Shown here one piece after another: positions 54,501-64,000 of a DNA stretch of 64,000 nucleotides. Source of the stretch: Streptomyces sp. CB03234 (lineage in GTDB: Bacteria; Actinomycetota; Actinomycetes; Streptomycetales; Streptomycetaceae). Under the pieces are notes generated by a model. That model did no database searches. It saw nothing but the letters and a program-made list of their open reading frames with translations, and had not been told where the DNA came from. The stretch is from NCBI RefSeq assembly GCF_001905885.1, contig NZ_LIYH01000009.1, positions 124,001-188,000 on the forward strand. Direction: 5' to 3'. Made by a program: the position numbers and the translations under genes. Within the stretch, counting starts at the first letter, position 1. The number at the start of each line of letters is the position of its first letter.

Positions 54501-56097
54501 GGGCCTCCCGCTCACCGCGAGCGGCAAGACGGACCGGGCGGCGGTGCACCGGCTGTTCGCGCCCACAGCGCCAACCGCAGCGCTTCCCGCAGCGCCCGCC
54601 CCCGCCCCTGCCACCGCCACCGCCGGTGTCGTCCCTGCCGCCGCCACCCGGCCGTCACACGCCCTGGCGGCCATCTGGGCCGACGTACTGCGCACCCAGG
54701 ACCTCGACCCGGACCGGTCCTTCTTCTCGCTCGGCGGCGACTCCCTGCTGGCGGTACGGCTGTCCGTCCGTATCCGTACCGAGCTGGGGCTGGACATCCG
54801 CCCCGCCGACATCGTCGCGGCCCCGACCCTCGGGGCGCTCACCGCGCTCGCCACCACCCGCGGCGGCGGGCGGGCGGCCCCGGCCATCGGCCCCGAGACT
54901 CTCGCGCCGGACATCACACCGGCGCGGGAGGTGGTGCACGTCGCCGGCGACCCGCGCCACGTCCTGCTGACGGGCGCCACCGGGTTCCTCGGCGCGTTCC
55001 TGTCGCGTGACCTGCTGGAGCGGACCGGGGCCGTCGTCCACTGTCTGGTCCGGGCCCCGGAGGCGGCGGCCGCCGAGAAGCGGCTGCGCGCCACGCTGGA
55101 GCGCTACGGGCTGTGGGACGACTCCCGCGCGCACCGGATCCGGGCGGTCCCCGGCGACCTGGCGCTGCCCCGGCTGGGGCTCGGGCAGGACCGGTTCGAC
55201 GAGCTGGCCCGCACCGTCGACGTGGTGTTCCACGCGGGCGCGGAGGTGAACCTCGCGTACGGCTACGAACGGCTGAAGGCGGCCAACGTGGACGGGACCG
55301 CCGAGGTCCTGCGCCTGGCCGCCGCCCACCGCACGGTGCCCGTCCACCACGTCTCCACCGTGGGCGTCTTCCCGGCGGCCGGTCCGCCGAGGGGCCGCGT
55401 CCTGCCCGGCCATCCGCTGGGGGACGTGACCCTGCTGCGCAACGGGTACGCCGAGTCGAAGTGGGTGGCCGAGACGCTCGTCGCCCAGGCCCGGGAGCGC
55501 GGCCTGCCCGTGACGGTGTACCGCCCCACGCGGATCGCCGGTTCCAGCGAGACCGGCGTGTGCCAGGCGGCCGACTTCCTCTGGCTGCTCGTGAAGGGCT
55601 GCGTTCAGGCGGGCCTCGCCCCTGGCGACTACGTCTCGGACTTCGACCTGGTGCCGGTGGACCACGTCAGCGGGGCGATCACCGCCCTGGCCGGCGACCC
55701 GTCGGCCGCCGGGGCGACGTTCCACGTCTCCAGCGAGCGGCTCCGCCTCTTCACGGGCATCGTGGACCGCCTGCGGTCCCTGGGCTACCGGCTGGACGAC
55801 GTGCCGCTGGCGGACTGGCACCGCCACCTGGAGCGGCACCCGGGGAACGCGGCGTACCCGCTCCTGGGTCTGCTCCCGCCGACGGGAAACCAGGCGTCAC
55901 CGTCGGACTCCCCCCTGTTCGACTCCTCCGCCACCCGCCGCGCGCTGGAGGGCTCCGGAGTGGTGCCGCCCGAGGTCGACGACGCACTGTTCGCCCGCTA
56001 TGTCCGCTTCTTTGTGCGCGACGGGTTCCTGCCGGCGCCGCCCTCCGGAAAGGATCCCGACCCCTGTCGAGAAGACGTCGATCACGAGATATCTTGA
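51595..56097 (+). CDS. NRPS with C-A-T-reductase architecture, proline-like A domain
   Basis: A 1500-residue synthetase. Condensation domain about 1-450 with HHAAIDGW at H140-D145; adenylation domain about 480-990 (A3 YTSGSTGRPKGV near 633, A5 NQYGPSETHVV); carrier Ser1050 in FFSLGGDSLL; terminal reductase from about 1120 with VLLTGATGFLGAF and Y1285-x3-K1289. The A-domain pocket reads D-V-Q-Y-I-A-Q-V-V plus the terminal Lys, one residue away from the proline code D-V-Q-Y-I-A-H-V-V-K. The C domain has no extra epimerase. The reductase would release the dipeptide as an aldehyde or alcohol. No MbtH, transporter or PPTase gene is nearby. Confidence 0.9.
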   Translation: MTTFGTHDAVTHPMSFEQESIWLNDQFQAGAGRYVESWIHRLRGDIDVPAVRAALTGVVARHEPLRTALVLEGGRTVQRVSPPAPVPLAVRRVAPGAPDALAEAVRAAVCGPLPADRPPLLRATLLRTGERDAVLAVALHHAAIDGWSFRLLDQELSELYRAAVERRAPGLPELPTTYGAYARAQRGAARDARDVRDVRDVQDAQDAQDVRDAQDVAMEYWRRTLDGAPAESTVPLDRPRPAVPDHRGGLVEFAVGPDLADAVRAACRRLRTTPFVLFTAALTALVARLGGQDDIVLGTPVTRRDRLELEPLIACLSDVMPLRQRVRTGQTFRELVKESAACVRGAMAHRHVPHSRLVAELAGERVPGRFPLFQVVFTVDDAGAPGLQLPGVSAERLYGHNGTAKFDLFLELVPHEGGYRALMEYATGVLDPSSAHRLAERFLALLADAARNPDAALDDLVLMPEAERRLVTDTLPRGPEPAGPLPLPHAHELVARTARRTPDAPAVVHGERTLTYAELSAAADALAGWLVSEGLARKRIGIRIGRSIDALVAVLGVLRAGAACVPLDPSLPAERAFFMIRDSRMAAVLATRAAAAPPAGTGVRVLFLDDAPRCEPLGPLPRTSPEDPAYVVYTSGSTGRPKGVALPHRSLAALLDWQCRASAAGAGSRTLQFAPPGFDVAFQEAFATWASGGALVLADDGTRGDPHRLLDLIERHAVDRLFVPYVALQQLAEYAVAAGRSAASLREVITAGEQLYATPAIRRFFTAACPGARLENQYGPSETHVVTAHPLTGAPSAWPDRPSIGRPVPGSRVYVLDGRLRPCPVGTVGEICVAGDAVALGYLSEEAARARRFVPDPFAPGRSGGLLYRTGDRGRFLADGTIEFLGRDDDQVKIRGYRVEPGEVEAALKAVPGVSDAVVLVDGAGADDKRLVAYYTATGTEGPEPERVRGALLERLPRHLVPASLVRVPGLPLTASGKTDRAAVHRLFAPTAPTAALPAAPAPAPATATAGVVPAAATRPSHALAAIWADVLRTQDLDPDRSFFSLGGDSLLAVRLSVRIRTELGLDIRPADIVAAPTLGALTALATTRGGGRAAPAIGPETLAPDITPAREVVHVAGDPRHVLLTGATGFLGAFLSRDLLERTGAVVHCLVRAPEAAAAEKRLRATLERYGLWDDSRAHRIRAVPGDLALPRLGLGQDRFDELARTVDVVFHAGAEVNLAYGYERLKAANVDGTAEVLRLAAAHRTVPVHHVSTVGVFPAAGPPRGRVLPGHPLGDVTLLRNGYAESKWVAETLVAQARERGLPVTVYRPTRIAGSSETGVCQAADFLWLLVKGCVQAGLAPGDYVSDFDLVPVDHVSGAITALAGDPSAAGATFHVSSERLRLFTGIVDRLRSLGYRLDDVPLADWHRHLERHPGNAAYPLLGLLPPTGNQASPSDSPLFDSSATRRALEGSGVVPPEVDDALFARYVRFFVRDGFLPAPPSGKDPDPCREDVDHEIS
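52162..52242 (+). repeat. Nine 9-bp in-frame repeats in the condensation domain
   Basis: Nine consecutive copies of a 9-base unit (CGG or CAG, GAC, GCG or GTG) encode (R/Q)-D-(A/V) nine times at residues 190-216, between YGAYARAQRGAA and AMEYW. The segment lies between conserved parts of the C domain, near the start of its second half. Charge alternates plus and minus, which favours a single alpha helix. Copy number is likely to vary between strains. Confidence 0.9.
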
Positions 56098-56107
56098 TGT
56101 CGAGCAA
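56091..56107 (+). promoter_or_regulatory. Imperfect palindrome between NRPS stop and icd start
   Basis: ATCTTGATGTCGAGCAA is an imperfect inverted repeat that overlaps the stop codon of the NRPS gene and ends 28 bases before the icd start. From memory, TCTTGACGTCGAGA-like sites precede several central-metabolism genes in Streptomyces. If functional it would control icd independently of the NRPS transcript. Confidence 0.45.
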
Positions 56108-56134
56108 TGTTGCAGACGTGGAGCGGAGCACCCG

Positions 56135-58354
<2,220 letters not shown>

Positions 58355-58401
58355 CGCCACGTCAGTACGCCCAGCACGGCAGCACAACCGCACCACATCA
58401 C

Positions 58402-58433
58402 CCGCCCCGGCCGGTACCCACCGGCCGGGGCGG
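58402..58433 (+). terminator. Perfect stem-loop after icd
   Basis: CCGCCCCGGCCGGT (58402-58415) and ACCGGCCGGGGCGG (58420-58433) pair over all 14 bases around a 4-base loop, 47 bases after the icd stop. Confidence 0.9.
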
Positions 58434-58523
58434 TCGCGTACGCGCTCCGCGCCCGCCCCGCGCCCACCCGCGCCCGCCCCGCGGCCGCTCCGACGGCGGC
58501 CCGAGCCGCCGCCGCCCACCCTA

Positions 58524-58553
58524 TTGACGCTGCGTCTTATAACGCCCTAGCCT
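58524..58553 (+). promoter_or_regulatory. Likely vegetative promoter of the DUF6230 gene
   Basis: TTGACG (58524-58529) and TAGCCT (58548-58553) are spaced by 18 bases and lie 58 bases before the GTG start, matching the main sigma-factor consensus for -35 and -10 in Streptomyces. Confidence 0.5.
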
Positions 58554-58610
58554 CCCTGACAATCCGTCAGCAGCACTTCCGTACGCACCACACGACGTTC
58601 GGGAGGATCA

Positions 58611-59219
58611 GTGAGCACACCTACGCACCCCCGCGCCCGCACGAACTGGAAGAGGTCGGCGGCTCTCGCCGTACCCGGTTTCGCCGCCCTGGCGGGCATG
58701 GCCCTCCTGATGGCGGAGGGCGCGCTCGCCGCCTCCTTCGCGGTCTCCGGCACCAGCTTCCAGGTGTCGTCCAGCAAGCTCAGCAGCGAGGGCCTCGCCT
58801 CGTACGTACACACCGATCGCAGCGTCGACGGGACGGCGCACCCGGTGGCCCTGCTCGGCCTGGGCAAGGCGACGCTGACCGACATCTGCCAGTCCGCGCG
58901 TGTCCGGACGCCCGTCGGGACCGTCGTTTTCAAGCTCACGGCGGGCGGCGACGCGGGGGCCGTGACCGCGGAGCACCTGGTGATCGACGGCGAGGACCTG
59001 GTGGGTGACGCCCGCTTCGGTACGGCCCAGATCGGCCGCGACGCATCCACCCTCGACGAGGTGTCCGGCGTCAAGGGGCCGGCCGGGGCGTTCGGTCTCC
59101 AGGCGGGCGACATCGAGGTGAACGGGGTCCGCTCGCACGCCTGGTCCGCCACGGGCGGCAACTTCCACCTCAAGGGGCTCAAGCTGGACGTCAGCCTGGA
59201 CGGCGCACAGTGTTTCTGA
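58611..59219 (+). CDS. DUF6230 secreted/anchored protein
   Basis: A 202-residue protein starting at GTG 58611 behind GGGAGG. The first 40 residues contain one hydrophobic segment PGFAALAGMALLMAEGALAASFAVSG, then a domain that runs FQVSSSKLSSEGLASYV ... AGDIEVNGVRSHAW, recognised as DUF6230 from Streptomyces and relatives. Function unknown; beta-helical shape is likely. It overlaps the DUF6114 gene by 10 bases. Confidence 0.85.
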   Translation: MSTPTHPRARTNWKRSAALAVPGFAALAGMALLMAEGALAASFAVSGTSFQVSSSKLSSEGLASYVHTDRSVDGTAHPVALLGLGKATLTDICQSARVRTPVGTVVFKLTAGGDAGAVTAEHLVIDGEDLVGDARFGTAQIGRDASTLDEVSGVKGPAGAFGLQAGDIEVNGVRSHAWSATGGNFHLKGLKLDVSLDGAQCF

Positions 59220-60256
59220 GCGCGCTGCGCCGCCGCCGGGAGGGGCTGCGGCGGCTCGCCGCCCGGCTCGACGACGGGCTGCCCCTGCCCGGCGCCCGCC
59301 ACCGCTTCCGCGACTGGCGCCGGACCCGCCCGTTCGGTGCCGGGCTGCTGCTGGTGCTGGCCGGCACCGAACTGCTCCTCGTACCCCTGTCCCCGGTGGC
59401 CGTCCTGGTGAGTCTGGGGCTGGGCGGCATCGCCGCGATCGCCATCGGCCTCGCGCTGATGTCGGCCGGCGTCTTCCTGTGGACGCTCCCCCACACCCGG
59501 CACTACGTGAGCGTCAACGCCCTGATCCTGTCGGTGCTGTCCTTCGCGGCGACCAATCTGGGCGGGTTCCTGGTGGGGAGCGTCCTGGGAATCCTGGGCA
59601 GCGCCCTGGGCTTCGGCTGGACCCCGGCCACCACCCAGGGCGCCCAGCCCTCCGAGGACGGTACGAGCACGGGCACGGGCACGGGCCCCGGCACGGGCCC
59701 CGGCACCGGCGGCCCGGGCGACACCCGGCCGGCCGCACCCGGCGGGCGGGGCGCACCACGCGTACTGGCCGCCGCCCTTCCGCTGGTCCTGCTCGCCACG
59801 GCGGTCACCACGGGCAGCGGACGGGCCGCCGCCGCGTCGGCCGGCCCGCCCCCGAGCGGCCGCACGCCGCCGACCATCACCGCCGAGGAGTTCCGGCCGG
59901 AGGGCTTCATCGTGGCCGGCGTACGCGACATCCCGACGCTGGACGGCACGGTCAGGGTGATGGTGCTGCGCATGCGGCAGGCGTCCCTGCGGGAGTACCG
60001 GATGACCACCGGTGACGGCGGCCCTCGCCTCTCGCTCGGCGCGCACCGCCTCGACCTGAGTGGTGACGTCACCCTCTACCTGACCCGCTTCCGCGGCTGT
60101 GTGCAGGGGCTGGTGTGCCTGACCTTCACTCCGGACCGGCTGCCCGTGCCGCCGTTGGTGCCGCCTTTCGTGTTCCTCACGGACGTGACGGCGGAGCAGG
60201 TACTGGTCACCTCGGACGTGATCACGGCGCGGCGACTGTCCCTGCGTACCCCTTAG
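59210..60256 (+). CDS. DUF6114 membrane protein fused to a secreted domain
   Basis: A 348-residue protein. The first half has three or four membrane helices (FGAGLLLVLAGTELLLVPL, AIAIGLALMSAGVFLWTL, ALILSVLSFAATNLGGFL) and belongs to DUF6114. A glycine and threonine-rich tract (TSTGTGTGPGTGPGTGG) joins it to a further hydrophobic helix and a 130-residue beta-rich domain resembling DUF6230-like secreted parts. DUF6230 and DUF6114 genes are normally neighbours, so this gene may combine one with a second copy of part of the other. Start GTG at 59210 overlaps the preceding gene by 10 bases. Confidence 0.78.
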   Translation: MFLSALRRRREGLRRLAARLDDGLPLPGARHRFRDWRRTRPFGAGLLLVLAGTELLLVPLSPVAVLVSLGLGGIAAIAIGLALMSAGVFLWTLPHTRHYVSVNALILSVLSFAATNLGGFLVGSVLGILGSALGFGWTPATTQGAQPSEDGTSTGTGTGPGTGPGTGGPGDTRPAAPGGRGAPRVLAAALPLVLLATAVTTGSGRAAAASAGPPPSGRTPPTITAEEFRPEGFIVAGVRDIPTLDGTVRVMVLRMRQASLREYRMTTGDGGPRLSLGAHRLDLSGDVTLYLTRFRGCVQGLVCLTFTPDRLPVPPLVPPFVFLTDVTAEQVLVTSDVITARRLSLRTP

Positions 60257-60487
60257 TTACTTCTGAGTCACCTGCATGGTCATGTAGCGTCCGGAGCCGC
60301 TTGCTCCGATTCAACGCTCCGGCCCACCATGAGGACTCATGATCGCCCCCTTCGATGCCCCGGTCACCGTTCTTCTCCGTAGCGCGCCCGGAGGGCCATG
60401 CCCCATGAGCGACGGCGCCCCGGGGCACACGCGCCGGCCCACCGGAGGCAGACCCTCCCGAATAGCGGATGAGGGAGCGCTGGTCCG

Positions 60488-61729
60488 TTGAGATTCCGGA
60501 TCAACCGCTCGCGCAGCACACCCGCGCACCCGTCTCCGGCGGACCGGGCGTCCACCGCGGCCGTTCGCACCGCTGAGCCGGAGGTCGTCGAGGCGCCTCT
60601 GTCGGCCCACGAGACGGACCTCATACGCGCCTCTGTCACGGTGGTCGAGCCGCTCGCCACAGAGATGACGGTCTACTTCTACGCGATCCTCTTCGCCCGC
60701 CACCCCGAGGTCCGTCCGATGTTCCCGCCGGGTCTCGACGCCCAGCGCGGCCGCCTGCTGCGGGCGCTGCTGCGTATCGTGGACCTGGTCGACGACCCCG
60801 AGAGCCTGGTTCGCTTCTGTGGACATCTCGGCCGCGACCACCGCAAGTTCGGCACCCTCGCCGCGCACTTCCCGGCCGTGGGCGAGTGCCTTCTGGACTC
60901 GCTGGCCCGCTACGCCGGCCCCGCGTGGAGCGCGGACACCGCTGCCGCCTGGGCGAAGGCGTACGGCGCGGTCGCCGCCGTCATGATCAAGGCCGCCGAG
61001 GAGGACGAGGCGGTACGGCCCGCCGTGTGGCCCGCCACGGTGGTGCACCGCGTCCCGCGTGCACACGGCATCGCCGAGATCACCGTGCGTCCCCACATGC
61101 CCTACGAGTACGCCGCCGGACAGTACGTCAGTATCGAGACCCCCTGGTGGGCCAAACGCTGGCGCTCCTACTCCCCCGCCAACGCGCCTCGTGAGGACGG
61201 CACCCTCACCTTCCATGTGCGCGCGGTGGCCGGCGGCTCGGTCAGCAACGCGCTGGTGCACCGGGCCGCGGTGGGCGACGTGGTCCGACTGGGGCCCCCG
61301 ATGGGGGACATGGTGCTGGACGCCGCCGTCTTCAGGGACCTGCTCTTCGTGGCCGGCGGCACCGGCCTCGCTCCGGTCCGCGCGCTCGTCGAGGAGGTCG
61401 CCCGCCGCGGCGGGCGCCACCAGGTGGACCTGTTCCTCGGTGCCCGCACCGGCGCCGAGCTGTACGGGGTCGACGACATGCTCCGGATGGCCCAGCGGTA
61501 CCACTGGCTGACCATCAGGGGCGCGGTCTCCCACGAGCACATTCCCGGAATCCGGGGATCCCTTCCGGAGGTTCTGGCCGAGTACGGACCGTGGTACCAG
61601 CACGACGTCTATCTCAGCGGCCCGGCCCCGATGGTCCTCTCCGCCAGTGAGACGCTCACCCGCAACGGCACCTCGCCCGACCGCATCCATCACGACCCGT
61701 TCGAGACCCCCGTCCTGTCCCTCCCCTGA
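60488..61729 (+). CDS. Flavohemoglobin-like globin with reductase domain
   Basis: A 413-residue protein. An N-terminal globin domain at about 35-185 carries the proximal histidine in FCGHLGRDHRKFG (H118). A ferredoxin-reductase domain follows: FAD binding in RWRSYSPANAP and NAD(P) binding in VAGGTGLAPVRALVEE. The whole would detoxify nitric oxide to nitrate using O2 and NAD(P)H. The first 35 residues are a poorly conserved extension. Starts with TTG at 60488 behind AGGGAG; no nearby ATG replaces it. It is 35 bases upstream of the PNPOx-like gene and probably co-transcribed. Confidence 0.9.
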   Translation: MRFRINRSRSTPAHPSPADRASTAAVRTAEPEVVEAPLSAHETDLIRASVTVVEPLATEMTVYFYAILFARHPEVRPMFPPGLDAQRGRLLRALLRIVDLVDDPESLVRFCGHLGRDHRKFGTLAAHFPAVGECLLDSLARYAGPAWSADTAAAWAKAYGAVAAVMIKAAEEDEAVRPAVWPATVVHRVPRAHGIAEITVRPHMPYEYAAGQYVSIETPWWAKRWRSYSPANAPREDGTLTFHVRAVAGGSVSNALVHRAAVGDVVRLGPPMGDMVLDAAVFRDLLFVAGGTGLAPVRALVEEVARRGGRHQVDLFLGARTGAELYGVDDMLRMAQRYHWLTIRGAVSHEHIPGIRGSLPEVLAEYGPWYQHDVYLSGPAPMVLSASETLTRNGTSPDRIHHDPFETPVLSLP

Positions 61730-61764
61730 GCCACGCGCTTGCCCTTCCTGCCAGGAGAACGCCC

Positions 61765-62403
61765 GTGACCTTGCACCCGCCGCCCTTCGGATCCGCAGGT
61801 GAACACCGGCTGCAGCAGCAGCTGGGCACCACCGAGCGCGCCGCCCGGTTCTACGACCAGCAGGTGCGCCCCTGCCTCACACCCGAGATGCGGGAGTTCA
61901 TCGGCCGCCAGGCCATGGTCTTCCTGGCGACCGCCGACTCCCACGGCGAATGCGACGCCAGCTTCCGCGCCGGGCCGCCCGGATTCGTCCAGGTGCTGGA
62001 CGACCGCACGCTCGCCTATCCCGAGTTCCGCGGGAACGGTGTACTGGCCAGCGCCGGCAACATGGCGGAGAACCCCCACCTCGGCATGCTGTTCGTGGAC
62101 TTCACCCACCACCACGTGGGCCTTCACGTCAACGGTGTGGCACGGCTCTACGGCGACGCCGCCCTGCGCTCCCTCCACCCCACCCTGCCCACCGACGTCG
62201 CGCCCGGGCGCGGTCCTGAGATGTGGGTCCGGCTGAGCGTCGAAGAGGCCTACATCCACTGCTCCAAGTACATACCCCACCTGGAACCGGCTCCCCGCCC
62301 CGCCGGCCATGACGCCGCACGCCCCAAGGACGCGAACTACTTCACCGGCCACGACAGGGAATCGTCCGTGGTCCGCTCCGCGCTGAACCCGGGAGCGGTA
62401 TGA
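61765..62403 (+). CDS. Pyridoxamine-phosphate-oxidase-like flavoprotein
   Basis: A 212-residue split-barrel protein of the PNPOx-like family. MVFLATADSHGECDASFRAGPPGFVQVLDD contains the FMN-binding strands (core VFLATADSHGECDAS), and NPHLGMLFVDF with GLHVNGVARLYG completes the fold. Relatives are F420- or FMN-dependent or bind haem. GTG at 61765 follows AGGAGA. Its pairing with the flavohemoglobin suggests a role in nitrosative or oxidative stress. The last 30 residues are low complexity. Confidence 0.85.
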   Translation: MTLHPPPFGSAGEHRLQQQLGTTERAARFYDQQVRPCLTPEMREFIGRQAMVFLATADSHGECDASFRAGPPGFVQVLDDRTLAYPEFRGNGVLASAGNMAENPHLGMLFVDFTHHHVGLHVNGVARLYGDAALRSLHPTLPTDVAPGRGPEMWVRLSVEEAYIHCSKYIPHLEPAPRPAGHDAARPKDANYFTGHDRESSVVRSALNPGAV

Positions 62404-62432
62404 GGTAGCGGCCGGCGCCGGCCGCGGAACCG

Positions 62433-62459
62433 CTGCCGCCCCTGTGCCAGGGGCGGCAG
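62433..62459 (+). terminator. Terminator of the flavohemoglobin/PNPOx pair
   Basis: CTGCCGCCCCT (62433-62443) pairs with AGGGGCGGCAG (62449-62459) around 5 bases, 30 bases after the stop codon. Confidence 0.8.
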
Positions 62460-62639
62460 TACGGCCGGCTCAGGGGTACGCGGCCCACGCGGCACGGCCC
62501 ACGCGGCCGCCTGTAGCCGGCCTCTCCCCCGGAATCCTTGCCGGTCGTGTCCGTCACCGTCGTCGCTCGAGTGTCGTCCGGCGAACGGTTCGCCGGCCCC
62601 GACCCGATACCTGGCCCCCGACCGGTCCCCCAAGAACGA

Positions 62640-62679
62640 TCAAGGGGCCGTTTCAGATTGCTCTGAAACGGCCCCTTGA
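62640..62679 (-). terminator. Terminator of the tRNA-Pro gene
   Basis: A 17-base perfect stem (62640-62656 with 62663-62679) around the 6-base loop ATTGCT lies 18 bases beyond the 3' end of the tRNA gene in its direction of transcription. Confidence 0.85.
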
Positions 62680-62696
62680 CCTGCGACTTCTACAAG

Positions 62697-62770
<74 letters not shown>

Positions 62771-62821
62771 ATGCGCGTGTCCCGCGGTTTCGCCGTGGTG
62801 GGCGCGCAAGAGAAGATTACC

Positions 62822-64000
62822 TCACTCCGGGGCGGGGTTCGTGTCACGGGTCAGGAGGGCGTGGTCGGTGCGGGCGCGGGCGGCGAGGGTGTCGGCGCCG
62901 GAGGCGGTGGCGAGGGTGGCGGCGCGGGTGAGTTCGGCCGGGGAGCCGAGGGCGAGGGCGTACTGGTGGCGGGCCAGTGCGTGTTCGTACGCCGACGGGG
63001 ACGCCTCCAGGTGGTGGACCGCCTGCGCCAGGAGCTGGACGGCTTCGTCGGGGCGGGCGAACAGGGCGGCGCAGCGGAGGGCTTCGCCGATGGCGGTGTC
63101 GGTGCCGAAGCGTTCGGCCTGGACGCGGGCGCGGGTGGCGAGCCGGGCGGCGCGGGAGGGGTCCTCGGTGGCCAGGGCGCGGGCGAGGTCGAAGGCCCAG
63201 GGCGCCCACAGGGCGTTGTGGCGGTCACGGGCCTCGAAGGCGCGGCCGGCGGCTTCCAGTTCGGTGACGGCTTCCTTCGTACGGCCTTCGGCGAGGAGCA
63301 GTCGGCCGTGGACGCAGGGGCCGTCCGGCATGATCATGGCACTGGGCCAGGGCGGTCCGAAGCGGTAGCGGGTGGCGACGCCACGTGCCTCGGTGACCTG
63401 GCCGCGGGCGAGCAGGGTGTCGATGAGCAGGCAGGCGGCGTCCCACTGGACGGGTAGTCCGGTGCCGACGCGGTCGGCGAGGCGGAGGCCCTCGCGGAGG
63501 TAGCTCTCGGCCAGGGCGAGGTCGCCGCGGCGGCGGTGGGCGAGGCCGACGAGGGTGTGTGCGAAGGCGAGGTGGGTGCCGCTCCAGCCGGAGATCTCGA
63601 AGGCGCGCACCGCCTCCTCGAACAGGACCAGGGCGCGGTCGGGCCGGTCCGTGAAGGCGTAGGTGACGCCGACCATGGCGGGCGTCTCGAAGCCCCAGTC
63701 GGTGTCGGTCCAGCTCAGGCCGCGTGCGGGACGGCCGTCGAGGAGGGCTCGGTCGCACAGGTCGAGGACGTGTTCGGCGTCCTCGCCGCGCAGCATGGCG
63801 TCGAAGGCCCGCAGGGACAGCAGGGCACGCTCGGCGTTGTCGGCGCCCGGGAGGTGGTCGGCGAGGTCGGCGAGGCGGCGGGAGCGGCCGGGGCCGTCGT
63901 CCTCGGTGGCCCGGAACCCCTCGTACATGAAGTGGGCCGCCTGGAGGCGCATGCGGGCGGTGCCGGACGTGGTGCGGGCGGCCTCGGTGGCGACGGAGTG
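62822..64000 (-). CDS. C-terminal part of a large helical-repeat regulator, cut by the window edge
   Basis: The frame is open from the right edge and ends at 62822, giving at least 392 residues. They form TPR-like helical repeats (AESYLREGLRLADRVG, GRLLLAEGRTKEAVTELEAAGRA, ARALATEDPSRAARLATRAR), as in the C-terminal halves of AfsR/SARP or LuxR-type ATP-binding regulators of Streptomyces. An internal ATG at 63952 should not be taken as the start because the frame continues upstream with similar repeats. The N-terminal DNA-binding and ATPase parts lie outside the window. There is no sign of a C-terminal LuxR helix-turn-helix. Confidence 0.75.
   Translation of the reverse strand, partial: HSVATEAARTTSGTARMRLQAAHFMYEGFRATEDDGPGRSRRLADLADHLPGADNAERALLSLRAFDAMLRGEDAEHVLDLCDRALLDGRPARGLSWTDTDWGFETPAMVGVTYAFTDRPDRALVLFEEAVRAFEISGWSGTHLAFAHTLVGLAHRRRGDLALAESYLREGLRLADRVGTGLPVQWDAACLLIDTLLARGQVTEARGVATRYRFGPPWPSAMIMPDGPCVHGRLLLAEGRTKEAVTELEAAGRAFEARDRHNALWAPWAFDLARALATEDPSRAARLATRARVQAERFGTDTAIGEALRCAALFARPDEAVQLLAQAVHHLEASPSAYEHALARHQYALALGSPAELTRAATLATASGADTLAARARTDHALLTRDTNPAPE

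Noticed and set aside
51703..54549. A 948-codon open frame on the minus strand of the NRPS gene
   Set aside because: Opposite strand of verified adenylation and condensation motifs; no domain, no start site.

Overview
The window is high-GC actinobacterial DNA with Streptomyces-type codon use, many GTG and TTG starts and tightly overlapping ATGA or GTGA gene junctions. Lipoproteins, secreted proteases, DUF5302, DUF6131, DUF6230 and DUF6114 genes, an NRPS and a monomeric isocitrate dehydrogenase all fit a Streptomyces chromosome. No insertion sequence, phage gene, CRISPR array or rRNA was seen; one tRNA-Pro(GGG) lies near the right end.

Region by region. 0-5.4 kb: an alpha/beta hydrolase, DUF5302, a DEAD-box helicase, a broken dihydrofolate-reductase-family gene, a hydrolase-like protein lacking its nucleophile, and a lipoprotein. 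5.6-21 kb: the most interesting block. Two 15-bp Zur-like boxes (14870-14884 and 15125-15139) sit between two gene runs facing away from each other. Leftwards runs a SAM-dependent enzyme, metK and a complete methylthioadenosine (MTA) salvage set mtnA-B-D-C-P, then a FecCD permease, ATPase and binding lipoprotein. Rightwards run a second SAM enzyme, a cysteine-synthase-like protein without the Schiff-base lysine, a PhyH dioxygenase, a DUF364 protein, an MFS exporter and a Fur/Zur-family regulator. Read together this looks like a zinc-controlled locus that makes, exports and re-imports a SAM-derived metallophore and recycles the MTA by-product. No described cluster of this exact composition is known to me.

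21-28 kb: an APC permease, a TetR/membrane-protein pair, an AraC-VOC-UvrA-like triad and a secreted protein. 28.3-37.7 kb: an eight-gene run for a galactosaminogalactan or Pel-like exopolysaccharide: an Agd3-like deacetylase, a PelF-like glycosyltransferase, a polytopic membrane protein, three sugar-nucleotide genes, and GH135-like and GH114-like hydrolases. 37.7-49.5 kb: accessory single genes, including a 2-oxoglutarate oxygenase, a DUF2975/XRE pair with tandem operators, an anti-sigma-like kinase and MEDS pair, LysR plus a streptogrisin-like protease, an aromatic monooxygenase with a palindromic operator, DoxX, a PGRP amidase and a CAP-domain protein.

49.7-56.1 kb: a compact three-gene NRPS (free carrier protein, free adenylation enzyme, C-A-T-reductase) whose second adenylation domain reads close to the proline code, suggesting a dipeptide aldehyde or derived product. 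56.1-64 kb: monomeric icd, DUF6230/DUF6114, a flavohemoglobin, a PNPOx-like flavoprotein, tRNA-Pro and the C-terminal part of a large helical-repeat regulator that runs off the window.

All calls come from reading the sequence and recalling family features; no database search was possible. Product assignments for the metallophore-like, polysaccharide and NRPS loci are inferences.
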